From: Buttiauxella gaviniae ATCC 51604
GTDB taxonomy: Bacteria; Pseudomonadota; Gammaproteobacteria; Enterobacterales; Enterobacteriaceae
DNA: 64,000 nucleotides
Assembly: GCF_001654835.1 (NCBI RefSeq)
Contig: NZ_LXEP01000044.1
Location: 159,565 to 223,564, forward strand
Direction of reading: 5' to 3'
In this document: one piece after another, positions 53,383 to 62,729 of the stretch
Position numbering within the stretch: position 1 is the stretch's first letter
Layout of the letters: every line of letters starts with the position of its first letter
The notes under the pieces: generated by a model
What the model saw: only the letters and a program-made list of their open reading frames with translations
Databases searched by the model: none
Told to the model about the DNA's origin: nothing
Position numbers and translations under genes: made by a program

Positions 53383-54174
53383 TTAGCCCACGGTAATTAC
53401 AGCGGTGTCAGTGAAACCACCATCATCAGTGGTGACAGTAATCGTTGCGGTCGCTGCTGCGGTTGCTCCAGTAACAACAGTTGCAAGCCCATCGGCATCA
53501 ACAGTGGCAACATTTGCATTACTGGTTGCGTATTTTACGCCCTTAGTAGTTGCACCAGCAGGGGTAATGGTCGGTGTAAATTGCTGAGTCGCACCAACTG
53601 CTTTAGTTGCTGCCTTTGGTGCGATAGTCACACCAGTAACAGGCACGTCATGCGGATAACCCGCCGCCATCACGTCACCGTCAGTGACCATCACGATAGC
53701 TGTGCCGCCCTTCTGGGTTGGCGTTTCAAAACGGAAACGACTTTTAGCCGATGAGCCAGCAACCCCCCATTCCATATAACCGGTAGTCGTGTTGCGGCCT
53801 TTTGGTGCAGCCAAATCGCCAACCTTCGGTGATTCACCAGCTTTGACCGCTACACGAACTGGACCCTGCTCAACAATGCCAACAGGGCAATTAATTGTTA
53901 CTGCGCCGATTTTGGTATTGCTACCAAATCCCGGTGTGGCTGACATGTTTGAGTGAGCGGAAACAGCAATACCCAACGCGTCAGTTACTGCACCGTTATC
54001 AGGTAATGCGACTACGGTAGAATCATTGCCGGAACCCAGCTTAACGGCATCACCCGGTGCAACTTCACCGCCAGCACGATGAGAAGTAACGCGAGCGGAG
54101 GATCGGAATGAAGGCAATGTAGCTAAATCACCTGGTGAACCTGCATCAAAATCACTTTTAATGGTGGTTTGCAT
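53383..54174 (-). CDS. Structural cement protein with C-terminal Ig-like (BIg2) domain
   Basis: This 263-residue protein has two parts. Residues 1-175 form a cement/decoration protein (HRAGGEVAPGDAVKLGSGND, NCPVGIVEQGPVRVAVKAGE). Residues about 180-263 are a bacterial Ig-like group 2 domain (GVTIAPKAATKAVGATQQFT, YATSNANVATVDADGLATVV). Ig-like domains on capsids are surface-exposed and may hold weakly to carbohydrates on the host surface. It overlaps the DUF2213 gene's stop by one base. Confidence 0.82.
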   Translation of the reverse strand: MQTTIKSDFDAGSPGDLATLPSFRSSARVTSHRAGGEVAPGDAVKLGSGNDSTVVALPDNGAVTDALGIAVSAHSNMSATPGFGSNTKIGAVTINCPVGIVEQGPVRVAVKAGESPKVGDLAAPKGRNTTTGYMEWGVAGSSAKSRFRFETPTQKGGTAIVMVTDGDVMAAGYPHDVPVTGVTIAPKAATKAVGATQQFTPTITPAGATTKGVKYATSNANVATVDADGLATVVTGATAAATATITVTTDDGGFTDTAVITVG

Positions 54175-55190
54175 TATTTAGCCGCCTCTTTTTTATGACC
54201 AAAGGTGCGCTTCTGGTATTCGCTGTGTGCGTTTTTGGCTTCGCCCTGCTCATCGTTATTGATGTTAGTGCGAGGGTTACGCGGGGTTTGTTCAAACTTT
54301 TTGCCACAGGCCACCAACGCCATAGACAGCGCAACATCGGTCTGCTCATCACTCCAGCCGTCCATGTTTACTTCTGGATGCGCTTTTTTGATGATGGCTT
54401 GCTTGACCAGATTGATATCACCCAGGCTATCAGTGTTGATATTCAGGCGCTTTGCGGCTTCTTTCAGGCTGTTTTCCTGACGACCATCTGCAACACCACG
54501 GTCATAAGCTTCATTGCTGGCAGAATCCATATTAACCAGGCGAGTATTCGCCTTAATCAGATCGCCGCGTGTTTTGCTGAGGTCACTGGTCAGCGTCTGC
54601 TTCTCAGTCTCCAGCGTTTCGATTTTGGCTAACGCCTCTTCTAATTCCATTGGTTCACCATCCAGATTAAATGTTGCCGTCTTTACCCGTGGGTTGCGCA
54701 CAATGCTCAGGTGGTTGTAATTAATGCCCTTCTGAACAGTGTCAAATTCCTGACCATCAGTAGAGCGCCCCACCTCTTTTGGCTTGTCGTCACACTGATA
54801 ACCCGCCGACGCGCCGCGTAAACTTTTATCCTGCTGAATCAGGCGAATAGATTTTTCATCCTGAACCAGTGCGCGGGCGATTAGCTCATTACCCTGACGC
54901 ATGACAGCCGTTACCACACCTGCACTGACCGCCCGATAATTCTTGGACGTAACCAGACCATTGCGAGGGTGTGACACTGTCACAGGCTTGCCGATGAGAC
55001 TATTCATTGAGTCCTGATTAAACAACTCATCAGGTGAGCGGTATTCTTTCGCGGTGAATGCATCACCGCGCTTTTTGTCGTATACCAGTACGCCGGGGGT
55101 GGCTATGGGGATATCAATCTGGAGATAACCCTCCGGGGTTATCGTCCATTGTTTTATTGCGTCAGTGTTTACCTGCGTTTCTTGCAGCAA
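54174..55190 (-). CDS. DUF2213 protein (prohead protease/scaffold-like)
   Basis: The most likely start is a TTG at 55190: GGAG lies 7 bases upstream, and the frame before it overlaps the MuF gene in a non-DUF2213 sequence. The product has about 338 residues. It has an N-terminal DUF2213 region (GVLVYDKKRGDAFTAKEYRS, HPRNGLVTSKNYRAVSAGVV, VQKGINYNHLSIVRNPRV) and a coiled-coil scaffold-like part (LEEALAKIETLETEKQTLTS). It probably processes or templates the capsid. Confidence 0.75.
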   Translation of the reverse strand: MLQETQVNTDAIKQWTITPEGYLQIDIPIATPGVLVYDKKRGDAFTAKEYRSPDELFNQDSMNSLIGKPVTVSHPRNGLVTSKNYRAVSAGVVTAVMRQGNELIARALVQDEKSIRLIQQDKSLRGASAGYQCDDKPKEVGRSTDGQEFDTVQKGINYNHLSIVRNPRVKTATFNLDGEPMELEEALAKIETLETEKQTLTSDLSKTRGDLIKANTRLVNMDSASNEAYDRGVADGRQENSLKEAAKRLNINTDSLGDINLVKQAIIKKAHPEVNMDGWSDEQTDVALSMALVACGKKFEQTPRNPRTNINNDEQGEAKNAHSEYQKRTFGHKKEAAK

Positions 55191-56523
55191 TTTCTTTCTC
55201 CGCTTTTTCAACGTCCGAATCCACAAACAGCATTTCGGCTTCGCATCGGCAAATATGCGGTTCACCTGGATTGCCATCAGGTGGCGGACGGTTGAAGTAG
55301 TAGGCTCGACCTTCGCGCTTAACATGTTCTTTGCGCTCTCTTTCGTCCAGCCGACCCCGCCAGCGGTAAAGCGTCACACCCATCATTTTGGCGCTGTGCG
55401 CCTCCCTTGCAGCGCGACCATTGCCAACCTCATTTCGGGCAACATTTGCGGCACGGCGAGCGGGAATTTCCATCTCTTTAATAAGCTGTTCCTCAACCCA
55501 GCTTGACGGCATACCTTCGCGTAACCCCTCCTGTACAACCTTAATTCCGCGTTGAAGGGCTTCATCTGAAACGTTCTGCATGCGGCCCATGCTTTGCTCA
55601 ATCTGGTCTGCTAGCGCCTGACTCAGCGCCTTATCACCCTCAAAAGCGTCAACAGAAATAAGGTCTGCCATTTTTTCAGTTGGAAGCGTGATTCCACTGG
55701 CAAGGTTATGACCATCAGCAGCGCGAATAACTACCTTGAAATCTTCTAGCGACGCCTCAGTAAGCTGTTTGCGCGTGGTTTCCATGGCGGGTAAAGATGG
55801 GGTGATGCTGGCAATGCGGAGGGGTTCGTAAAGGTTTGCAGCCTGCTTTGTAACCGCGCCCGCCGTGTCAGGTGTGGCGGGTAACGCTTTCTTCATGTCG
55901 ACGAGCGGCACACCGTCGACACGAAAGCGCTGATAATGGTTTTGCCAGTAGTTATCAGTAAATCCAAATTTACCCTGGGTAATAGCAGACTGAACCTCAT
56001 CAGCAGCGTGATTAATGGCGCGAATATGCATATCGGGCTTGGTGCCAGTGACTTTAGAAATGTCGTTAGCCAGGGCAATACCAACCTGCCTGCTTACCTC
56101 GCTCATGATAAAGGCAGGAACCGCACCAAACTCACCATCTTTAAGTAATCCGGGAATAGCTCGAAGCAAGGGTTTGGTATCAGGTGTAATCAACTGTGCT
56201 ACCGACATAATCAGCGCTTCTTGCTGCCGGCGCGTCATGCTGGAAAAGTTATTTTTACCCTTCCGCATAACATAAACGCGCACTTTTTTGACCGTTGACG
56301 CCGCCAGAAAATCACTAAGCAAATCATCAACAGACACGTCTTTTCCGTCTGCTGCATCGGTATTGATTATTGCGCCGGATTTACCAATAGCCCTATAAGC
56401 CTTTAAACATGCGGCCTGTATCCATTTTCCCATCTGGCGTGTGTTATCGCTCAGGCGCTGGGCGTAAACCATTTCAATACCCAACGGGTAAGGCGCGTTA
56501 TAGCGCGGCTCACTCGTCGGCAT
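55162..56523 (-). CDS. MuF/SPP1 gp7-like minor head protein
   Basis: From the ATG at 56523 (MPTSEPRYNAPYPLGIEMVY), this 453-residue protein ends in a Mu F-like region (SWVEEQLIKEMEIPARRAANVARNEVG, LYRWRGRLDERERKEHV, then PGEPHICRCEAEMLF), which is the head morphogenesis domain injected or placed inside the capsid. It overlaps the portal gene by 14 bases and the DUF2213 gene by about 29. Confidence 0.82.
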   Translation of the reverse strand: MPTSEPRYNAPYPLGIEMVYAQRLSDNTRQMGKWIQAACLKAYRAIGKSGAIINTDAADGKDVSVDDLLSDFLAASTVKKVRVYVMRKGKNNFSSMTRRQQEALIMSVAQLITPDTKPLLRAIPGLLKDGEFGAVPAFIMSEVSRQVGIALANDISKVTGTKPDMHIRAINHAADEVQSAITQGKFGFTDNYWQNHYQRFRVDGVPLVDMKKALPATPDTAGAVTKQAANLYEPLRIASITPSLPAMETTRKQLTEASLEDFKVVIRAADGHNLASGITLPTEKMADLISVDAFEGDKALSQALADQIEQSMGRMQNVSDEALQRGIKVVQEGLREGMPSSWVEEQLIKEMEIPARRAANVARNEVGNGRAAREAHSAKMMGVTLYRWRGRLDERERKEHVKREGRAYYFNRPPPDGNPGEPHICRCEAEMLFVDSDVEKAEKEIAARNAGKH

Positions 56524-57856
56524 TGTCATTACCATTATTGGTGTTGGTGTTTTGGTTTAAATCATCGTCGCTTTGGTCATCAATGGTGCCTTTGGCTGGC
56601 GCGGTAGTGGATAGCAACGTAACAGCCCCGGTTTCCTGCGCGGTGGCGCGGGCTTCTTCACTGGTAATTGCGCGAATGTTGTAATAAATCTGCGCGGTTT
56701 CGGCGCGTTTCTTATCCCGGTCAACTTCGCGGTCAATCTGGCCTTGTGACTTGTTCGGCACAAAATCAGCACGCACACCCAAATAGCGCATAGCCAGCTT
56801 CTTAAGCGCCGGAATGATGTAGTTGGTATTGATATGCGAAACGAGGTTTTGCCACTGAGCATCAGCGCTGGTATCGCTGTTTGATAATCCACCCTGACGC
56901 TCGGCAAGCATGGCGATCGGAAATCCTGTTTCAGCACAAACCAGCTTAATTGCCATATCGACAATTTCGGCCGTTCCCGTCAGGTTTGATTGAAGTCTGG
57001 TTATTTCTTCTTCCGCATCAATGGCAATCATGTCATTGAGATGGCGAGTGGCGGCAATGCCTGCGATACGCTTTGCGGCTTGCGCTTCGCCTTTGGTGCT
57101 TTTCATATCCTCTGCCAGTTCATCTTTCTTATAAATATCCTGCACTGATAGTGACAAGATACTGATGATTAATTCATGTGACAGGCCGAGGCGCTGGAGC
57201 GAGGCGTAAGGTCTGCAAAGCAATGGTGCGCCAAATTCCACACCATTCATGGCGTAGATAGGCTGGTAGTTTCTCTCACCGAACAGAATTGAATCTTCCT
57301 GCTCAATGAATACTTCACCACCAATCGGGCTTTTAAGCTGGATGCGCCATCCTTCCGGCAAGCCAAATAAAGGCGAGTTGTAGTCTTCATACCAGTCGTT
57401 AGAGGGGGTAATCCAGTGCGCACCATGGGTACGCACCCAATCATCACCCATCACCAGTACAGACCAGCCGTGATGACGCTTAAGCACAGCGGCAACCTCT
57501 ACCACCTGCCAGATAGCCATATCATCAAAAAGTAACTGTATGCGTTTGGCATCGTCCGGGTTTTCAGTCACAACGGTAAAACCATTGAGCATGGCAGCAG
57601 CAACCGGCTCACTGATAATGCGCCAGCCAATGCCGGATAACTCCCCGGTCATTGCCGCTACCATTGGAATCATGCCTTCTGCGGCTCGCGCCTTCATCCG
57701 GTTAGCCGTTGGCGAACTCATGCCAGCAGCCCCCTTTGCGCTCATAGCTACGCTTTCCATCATGGTTACGTAACTATCAGTGTTGAAACTGGCTGGCTGT
57801 AAGCCTTCTTTTGTTAGCACCCCTTCAGTGGGGATCGTGTTGGTTTTTACTGTCAT
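56510..57856 (-). CDS. Portal protein (DUF1073)
   Basis: This 448-residue protein has GWRIISEPVAAAMLNGFTVV, the LGLSHELIISILSLSVQDIYKKDELAED region, and ETGFPIAMLAERQGGLSNSD, characteristic of DUF1073 (phage portal, SPP1 gp6 fold). The C-terminus is low-complexity, Asn/Asp/Thr-rich. It would form the dodecameric DNA entry ring. It overlaps the terminase gene by four bases. Confidence 0.85.
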   Translation of the reverse strand: MTVKTNTIPTEGVLTKEGLQPASFNTDSYVTMMESVAMSAKGAAGMSSPTANRMKARAAEGMIPMVAAMTGELSGIGWRIISEPVAAAMLNGFTVVTENPDDAKRIQLLFDDMAIWQVVEVAAVLKRHHGWSVLVMGDDWVRTHGAHWITPSNDWYEDYNSPLFGLPEGWRIQLKSPIGGEVFIEQEDSILFGERNYQPIYAMNGVEFGAPLLCRPYASLQRLGLSHELIISILSLSVQDIYKKDELAEDMKSTKGEAQAAKRIAGIAATRHLNDMIAIDAEEEITRLQSNLTGTAEIVDMAIKLVCAETGFPIAMLAERQGGLSNSDTSADAQWQNLVSHINTNYIIPALKKLAMRYLGVRADFVPNKSQGQIDREVDRDKKRAETAQIYYNIRAITSEEARATAQETGAVTLLSTTAPAKGTIDDQSDDDLNQNTNTNNGNDNADE

Positions 57857-59268
57857 TGAATAATTCCTGATTTCATGCGTACCAGGTGGGGGAAAATGGC
57901 GTCGGCGTAGTCAGGTGACACACCCAGCCGCTTTTTAACTTTTTTCTTATCTTCGATAAGGATTTTGTCTTGCTTTGAGGTTTCCCACATAACGCCAGTG
58001 GAATCGGAAAGGATGCGGTCGAGATAGCGGCGCGGAATATCACTTGAAATAGCGAATAAACCATCAGGCGGCATAATGCCAGTTTCCATCCAGCGCACCG
58101 TGTCATTGACTGCATCACGATATGACCACCACGCCTGTGCTCGAAGATTCTCAAATGTTTCTTCGTTGTTGCGGCCACCGCGATAACGCGAGGTTTTTCG
58201 CAAAACTTTGCCCTGGGCGACAAACTTACGAAATTCAACTTCTGAATCTTCGTATTTGTTCAATTCACCGCGAACACCAGCACCCACGCCCACAGAGTCA
58301 TAAATCAGGACTTTACAGCCCTCTTCTTCTGCAAGTTTTAAAGCTTGTACTGCTAGCTGCGCCGGGTCGCGCGCCCGTAGTCGTTCCACACGGTACAAAA
58401 AACGCCCGTCGAAAAACGACAACACCGAATCATCATCACCCTCGTCAGCAACATCGAGCACGGCGGTTTTAACGCCAGTGCGACAAGCTTTAGCCAGCTT
58501 TGAATCTGGCTTAACAATGAGCTTTTCGAGGTTGCCACGGTGAACTACAGCACCCGGTAAATCACTAACCGGGACACCATTCCAAATGTTGTCGTACCTG
58601 TCCGGGTAATATTTCAGTGTGTAGGTTCGTTCCTTATCGAGTGTGCTATTGAAATATGGGTTGTGATACCAGTTAACCTCTTCTACAAACCAATCGTCCT
58701 CTGCCTTAAGTACAAAGCGAACAAAGGTTTCATCCCATGCAAAGGCCGGGTTAAACGTGATCCATAATTCGGCACCTTCACGGCGTAATGTTGGCGCTAA
58801 TGTTTCCCATGCTTCGGCAGTAATCCCGTGGGCTTCTTCAACCCAACAGATATCTATGCCCTCGATAGATTTAATACTGTCGAGATTCGACTGAAAGCCC
58901 AAAAAACGAAACTCTGCCCCTGACTTTGCCTTGATATGAGTGTTGGTTATCGTGAACTCAGACTCATATCCCAGGCGGCGGATCGTGTCGCTCAAAAGCT
59001 TATGTGACGATGCATCAATAGACTTTTGAACCCTGCGTAAACAAAGGATTCTCAGGTCATGCCGCACCGCAAGTTGAATGAGCGCTTCCGCAATCCTCCA
59101 GGACTTACTGGAACCACGACCACCACGAAGGCATTTAACGCGATGCGGTTTTGTCGTCAAAGAACGCATAACCCTGCGCCACTCTGACATTTTTTTCTTT
59201 TCTGAAAGCCAGTACTGGCGGCGCTCTAAATCATTTTCTGGTTCCTGTTCAATCGCTGTCATCGTCAA
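57853..59268 (-). CDS. Terminase large subunit
   Basis: This 471-residue ATPase/nuclease has Walker A RGGRGSSKS (about residues 48-56), Walker B-like IDICWVEEAH and coupling motif LWITFNPA. The C-terminal nuclease region starts TAVLDVADEGDDDSVLSFFD, with its acidic residues, and ends SPDYADAIFPHL. It packages DNA with the small subunit encoded upstream. Family similarity is to the PBSX/SPP1 type, suggesting headful packaging. Confidence 0.92.
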   Translation of the reverse strand: MTMTAIEQEPENDLERRQYWLSEKKKMSEWRRVMRSLTTKPHRVKCLRGGRGSSKSWRIAEALIQLAVRHDLRILCLRRVQKSIDASSHKLLSDTIRRLGYESEFTITNTHIKAKSGAEFRFLGFQSNLDSIKSIEGIDICWVEEAHGITAEAWETLAPTLRREGAELWITFNPAFAWDETFVRFVLKAEDDWFVEEVNWYHNPYFNSTLDKERTYTLKYYPDRYDNIWNGVPVSDLPGAVVHRGNLEKLIVKPDSKLAKACRTGVKTAVLDVADEGDDDSVLSFFDGRFLYRVERLRARDPAQLAVQALKLAEEEGCKVLIYDSVGVGAGVRGELNKYEDSEVEFRKFVAQGKVLRKTSRYRGGRNNEETFENLRAQAWWSYRDAVNDTVRWMETGIMPPDGLFAISSDIPRRYLDRILSDSTGVMWETSKQDKILIEDKKKVKKRLGVSPDYADAIFPHLVRMKSGIIQ

Positions 59269-59791
59269 TGTCCTGGTAGATTTCAGTCAGCGTTTCACGG
59301 GCAATGCGTTTTCCTTCGTCTGTAATTGGCTTGCTGATATCAACACCCGCGAGCGTTAGTATCCGCGCAGCCAGGTTTGATTTATCCAAACCTTCAACTT
59401 GCCAGCCGTGCTTTGTTTTCTTGATGGTTTTTACTGCTCTGGTGTCTATTTCTGTGAGTTTTCGTTGAAACACTTCCGGTTCCAGCCTCATCTTTTCCAG
59501 TGCCATTAACTGCAACATCACGTCAGATGCATCCGGCGCACGAAAACGCGCCGACAAGTCAATTAATGCCTCCTGCCGTCCGACAATGTCGGATGCAATA
59601 ATATGTTTTTTGTAAATGCTGACCGCCTGCTGTATGTCACTGTCTTTGAGCAACTTTTCAGCATGGAAATCATCATTAAAGCCCTTGTAATCCCTACTGC
59701 GTGACTTTGCGTAGCTGAAGCCCGGCGCTTCCCGCGCTTCGGCTACCAGCTTTGCAAACGCGTCATCACGTCGATTTATCTTTAAAGTCAC
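59249..59791 (-). CDS. Terminase small subunit
   Basis: This 180-residue, mostly helical protein lies directly upstream of and overlaps (20 bases) the large subunit gene. It has a basic N-terminus (MTLKINRRDDAFAKLVAEAR) and GRQEALIDLSARFRAPDASD. No strict family motif is apparent, so the assignment is from position and size. It would recognise the packaging start and feed DNA to the large subunit. A stack of terminators precedes its promoter region. Confidence 0.75.
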   Translation of the reverse strand: MTLKINRRDDAFAKLVAEAREAPGFSYAKSRSRDYKGFNDDFHAEKLLKDSDIQQAVSIYKKHIIASDIVGRQEALIDLSARFRAPDASDVMLQLMALEKMRLEPEVFQRKLTEIDTRAVKTIKKTKHGWQVEGLDKSNLAARILTLAGVDISKPITDEGKRIARETLTEIYQDIDDDSD

Positions 59792-59872
59792 AATACCCCC
59801 CTTGTGAGGAATGCAGCGTAACGGGGATGGAGGCAGATCAGAAACGGCTATACCGCTGGAGGAATGACAGAC

Positions 59873-59902
59873 AAAAAAAAGCCACTCCGGGGGTGGAGTG
59901 GC
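59873..59902 (-). terminator. Terminator T3 upstream of the terminase operon
   Basis: GCCACTCC (59881-59888) pairs with GGAGTGGC (59895-59902); on the minus strand it ends in eight T residues. It is the last of three terminators in the 59792-60118 gap, which otherwise has no gene. Confidence 0.85.
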
Positions 59903-60026
59903 AACTCATCACAAGGGCAATACGAAGCAATGGCTAAAACCATTGAATAATCACAAGGAACCTCGACACTTCGCCGCCATTATGGATTTTTAACAAGGTT
60001 ATTCAAAAGAAATGTGAGCGGTATGC

Positions 60027-60054
60027 AAAAAGAAAAGCCGCCCCGAAGGGCGGC
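60027..60054 (-). terminator. Terminator T2 upstream of the terminase operon
   Basis: GCCGCCC (60037-60043) pairs with GGGCGGC (60048-60054). The minus-strand loop is TTCG, a stable tetraloop, followed by TTTTCTTTTT. Confidence 0.85.
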
Positions 60055-60089
60055 GTTTAAAAGGTACTCAAGCCGTGTTTCACAACCCG

Positions 60090-60113
60090 AAAAAAGGTGG
60101 GGTTTCCCCCACC
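60090..60113 (-). terminator. Terminator T1 after the 89-residue gene
   Basis: GGTGGGG (60096-60102) pairs with CCCCACC (60107-60113). The minus-strand loop is GAAA and six T residues follow. It starts five bases after the stop codon of the 60119-60388 gene. Confidence 0.85.
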
Positions 60114-60118
60114 TTGGG

Positions 60119-60388
60119 TTAGCGACTCGCTTCAGCTTCGTAGGCGAACTTTGCCGCTACCTGCATACCTCCCTGACCTATTGACGCTTCGCAAAGCGTC
60201 CGGTTAAGGGCTGTATACGCCAGTAACCCCGCGATAAAGATTGCGAGAAACAAAACTACTGCTCTGTAAAACAAAGTTGCCTCCGTTGCATTTAAGCGTT
60301 GAGAGGCTATAATCGAGTTGCGATTCAGGATTAGGGCCTCGTTGGTTAATGTAAATTGACCTTCGGGGCTTTCTTCTATCTGTCGCAC
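60119..60388 (-). CDS. Hypothetical phage protein with one membrane segment
   Basis: An 89-residue frame opens with GTG at 60388 (RQIEESPEGQFTLTNEALIL), and its only hydrophobic helix is AVVLFLAIFIAGLLAYTAL. A strong terminator follows immediately, which supports it being a transcribed gene. I do not recognise the family. A weak upstream ribosome site leaves the start uncertain. Confidence 0.5.
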   Translation of the reverse strand: MRQIEESPEGQFTLTNEALILNRNSIIASQRLNATEATLFYRAVVLFLAIFIAGLLAYTALNRTLCEASIGQGGMQVAAKFAYEAEASR

Positions 60389-60482
60389 GGTAACATGAGA
60401 CAGACAGCCTCAAGCACCGGGCGGGAGTATACCAACAAACAATCAGTTACAGCAAAAACCTTATCCCAAGTCGATTTGCTTA

Positions 60483-60773
60483 TTACTTAATCGCATTTCG
60501 TTTTTTATAGTCCGCTACATACTCAGACCACTCGTAAAACATTCGACTCATCAGTTGATTAAACTCAGCGCGGTCATATCCAGTCACAGAACAAAAGTCA
60601 GATGCGTATTTGTCACTTTTATCAGTCCACATAAGGGTATTTTTAACGGTAGTTTCGAAAATCATCCTTTCTTTTTCACTTCTCCATTGGAACCTTGCCG
60701 CAAAAATCCCTGAAAATCTCTGCATTTGCGCTGTATCGTCATGTTCATTAAGACCGTAATTATTCCAAGACAT
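60483..60773 (-). CDS. Hypothetical phage protein
   Basis: This 96-residue acidic protein (MSWNNYGLNEHDDTAQMQRF, FETTVKNTLMWTDKSDKYAS, ending in ADYKKRNAIK) has no membrane segment or known motif. It is divergent from the ERF gene and upstream of the 89-residue gene on the same strand. It may be a regulator or a small accessory protein; I cannot assign it. Confidence 0.55.
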   Translation of the reverse strand: MSWNNYGLNEHDDTAQMQRFSGIFAARFQWRSEKERMIFETTVKNTLMWTDKSDKYASDFCSVTGYDRAEFNQLMSRMFYEWSEYVADYKKRNAIK

Positions 60774-60948
60774 TACCCATTACCCGATTATGGTTATTCG
60801 TGCCTTGATTCTAAAATGTAGTTGCTTTAAGATCTATATCTAGGTGCTACAAACACCCATCGAAAGCGGCCTTCACCCCGTTAGTGTGATTTTTTTACGC
60901 CCAAATTTTATGCTCTGGTGGCATCATGCTACGTGAGTGCTGAATTAT

Positions 60949-61071
60949 GGGCTGGAGTGCGGCTAATAGCGCAGGTGAAAATCTGTGTAATATGCCCGCC
61001 GACTTTCGACGGTTTGTAGCTCCAGCCCACCCTCTACAAAAGGGTTCAGTCTCATCGAAAGGAGCACCACC
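60949..61071 (+). promoter_or_regulatory. Structured leader upstream of the ERF gene
   Basis: TGGGCTGGAG (60949-60958) is perfectly complementary to CTCCAGCCCA (61019-61028), closing a 60-base region that itself contains a small CCG/CGG stem with TTTCG. AAAGGAG for the ERF gene lies at 61060, outside the stem. It may be a leader RNA or phage small RNA. A short frame across it is not credible as a gene. Confidence 0.45.
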
Positions 61072-62712
61072 ATGTCTACATTATTATCTATTCCCGACAC
61101 TGCCGAACTGCTGTCACATACCCTCGTTACGCTAAAAGCTCTTGGCTATGCCAGTGCTGCTATGATTCCCGTTCATCAAAAGAATGCCAAAGAAGAATCA
61201 GAAAAAGCCACCTCTGGTTATGCGCCAGAAGCCTACATTGCACCCGGCAAACAATATGCCAATGCTCGCGAAGCGCTGTCGCATATGGTGCATGAGTTAA
61301 AGAACCCAGTACGCGATAACTATAACGACTCACTGGACTTTACCTATGCTTCACTGGCGCAACTGCTGGATATGCTGCGTGACCCTATTTACCAGCATGG
61401 TTTAATGCTTGACCAAACACTCGCCCAAAGCGACCAGGATGTAGATAACCTGCCATTTAATATGGTGACGACATTTCACCACATCCCGACAGGTACAGAA
61501 GTTTCGTTTATCCTGCCCGCCTACCTCAAACAAGATAAACGCCTTGATGCGTGTCAGCAGTTTGGGGCCACGTACACTTATTACCGTCGCTATGGCTTGC
61601 GTCAGGCGCTGGACATCACAGACGGTGATGATGATGCAGACCAGGCTGATTCAAAGAAAGAGCGCCGCAAAACTCGCGCACTGAATAGCCAGCGCGAATG
61701 GAAGCCGACAAAATCCCCACGAACCACACCCGAATCTATCCTCAATATGCTGGTAGCGTCTGGCGAGTTCACTGGAAGCGCCGTTGTTGCCCAGGCTAAA
61801 TCTCGCAACCCGTTTTTAAGAACACCTACGGAAGTTGTTGAAGACATCATTCACCAGCGCAACTTCACCCTGGATGATGAGCAGACTGCGCGTGATACCG
61901 TTTTGCGTTATGGCCTGACTGATAAGCACTGGCAGGCGTTTTATGTCAATGGCGGCGTATTCAAAGCTGATGAAGATGAGCTAATCGACTTACGAACTGG
62001 CAATCATGTAGACGCCATGACTGCAATGGAACTAGCGGAGTCTCTGGCAGGTATTGCGCTTTCTACCGCCGATCCAAACAGCGTATATGACACGCGCGAT
62101 ATGTCCAAGCCACTCATAGCCAGCACCTTTGTACCGGATATTTCCCCACTTGATACCGAAGAGGAAACCTTTATTAAGGCCGTTGAAGTTGGTCATTTTG
62201 ATGAAATCTTAGAAATTGCTGAAAACAATATTGATAGAGATATTGCCAAGGGTTTTGACATCACTAGCCAGCACAACAGCACAGGCTATAACCGCCGTAA
62301 CTGGTATAACGCCTGCCGTGAGTTTTACACACTTGCCCTCATGTCTGGCAATGTGAACTTTGACGCATTGGCAAAGCCTGAAATTACCGTCACCCACACC
62401 ATCACGGATATTGTTGGGGCTGATGGTGATGACGAAGTGTGCGCCGAAACTATTCTTGCTGCGCAGTCACAGCTTGAGCGCGAGCAACACATTGATATGG
62501 CTGATGAGATGCAACAAAAGGCCGATATTGCGCGTGAGATAGCCACTGGTAATGCTGATTCTGATGAAAAGTTGCAACAACTTCATGAAATAGCGAAACG
62601 CTGTGACGAGTTCACGAAAAGCTATGTCGATACACTTATCCTGCACGTCGAGAGTGACGGCCTAATTAACGAGGCTCCGGTATTCATCCCTGAACGCGAA
62701 CTTCCGTACTAA
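61072..62712 (+). CDS. ERF-family single-strand annealing protein with long C-terminal extension
   Basis: This 546-residue protein has an ERF core at residues about 62-190: NPVRDNYNDSLDFTYASLAQ, TTFHHIPTGTEVSFILPAYL and FGATYTYYRRYGLRQALDIT, ending in DGDDDAD. ERF proteins anneal single strands in phage recombination. Residues 200-546 are acidic, have no domain I recognise and are unusually long, since ERF proteins usually have 180-250 residues. It is transcribed divergently from the structural operon with the Ref-like gene 17 bases downstream. AAAGGAG precedes the ATG. Confidence 0.8.
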   Translation: MSTLLSIPDTAELLSHTLVTLKALGYASAAMIPVHQKNAKEESEKATSGYAPEAYIAPGKQYANAREALSHMVHELKNPVRDNYNDSLDFTYASLAQLLDMLRDPIYQHGLMLDQTLAQSDQDVDNLPFNMVTTFHHIPTGTEVSFILPAYLKQDKRLDACQQFGATYTYYRRYGLRQALDITDGDDDADQADSKKERRKTRALNSQREWKPTKSPRTTPESILNMLVASGEFTGSAVVAQAKSRNPFLRTPTEVVEDIIHQRNFTLDDEQTARDTVLRYGLTDKHWQAFYVNGGVFKADEDELIDLRTGNHVDAMTAMELAESLAGIALSTADPNSVYDTRDMSKPLIASTFVPDISPLDTEEETFIKAVEVGHFDEILEIAENNIDRDIAKGFDITSQHNSTGYNRRNWYNACREFYTLALMSGNVNFDALAKPEITVTHTITDIVGADGDDEVCAETILAAQSQLEREQHIDMADEMQQKADIAREIATGNADSDEKLQQLHEIAKRCDEFTKSYVDTLILHVESDGLINEAPVFIPERELPY

Positions 62713-62729
62713 TATGCGGAGCGCTCAAC

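Noticed and set aside
60947..61135. A 62-codon plus-strand frame overlapping the ERF start
   Set aside because: Composition is not protein-like, it overlaps a clear gene start in another frame, and the bases are better explained by the 10-base stem of a leader RNA.
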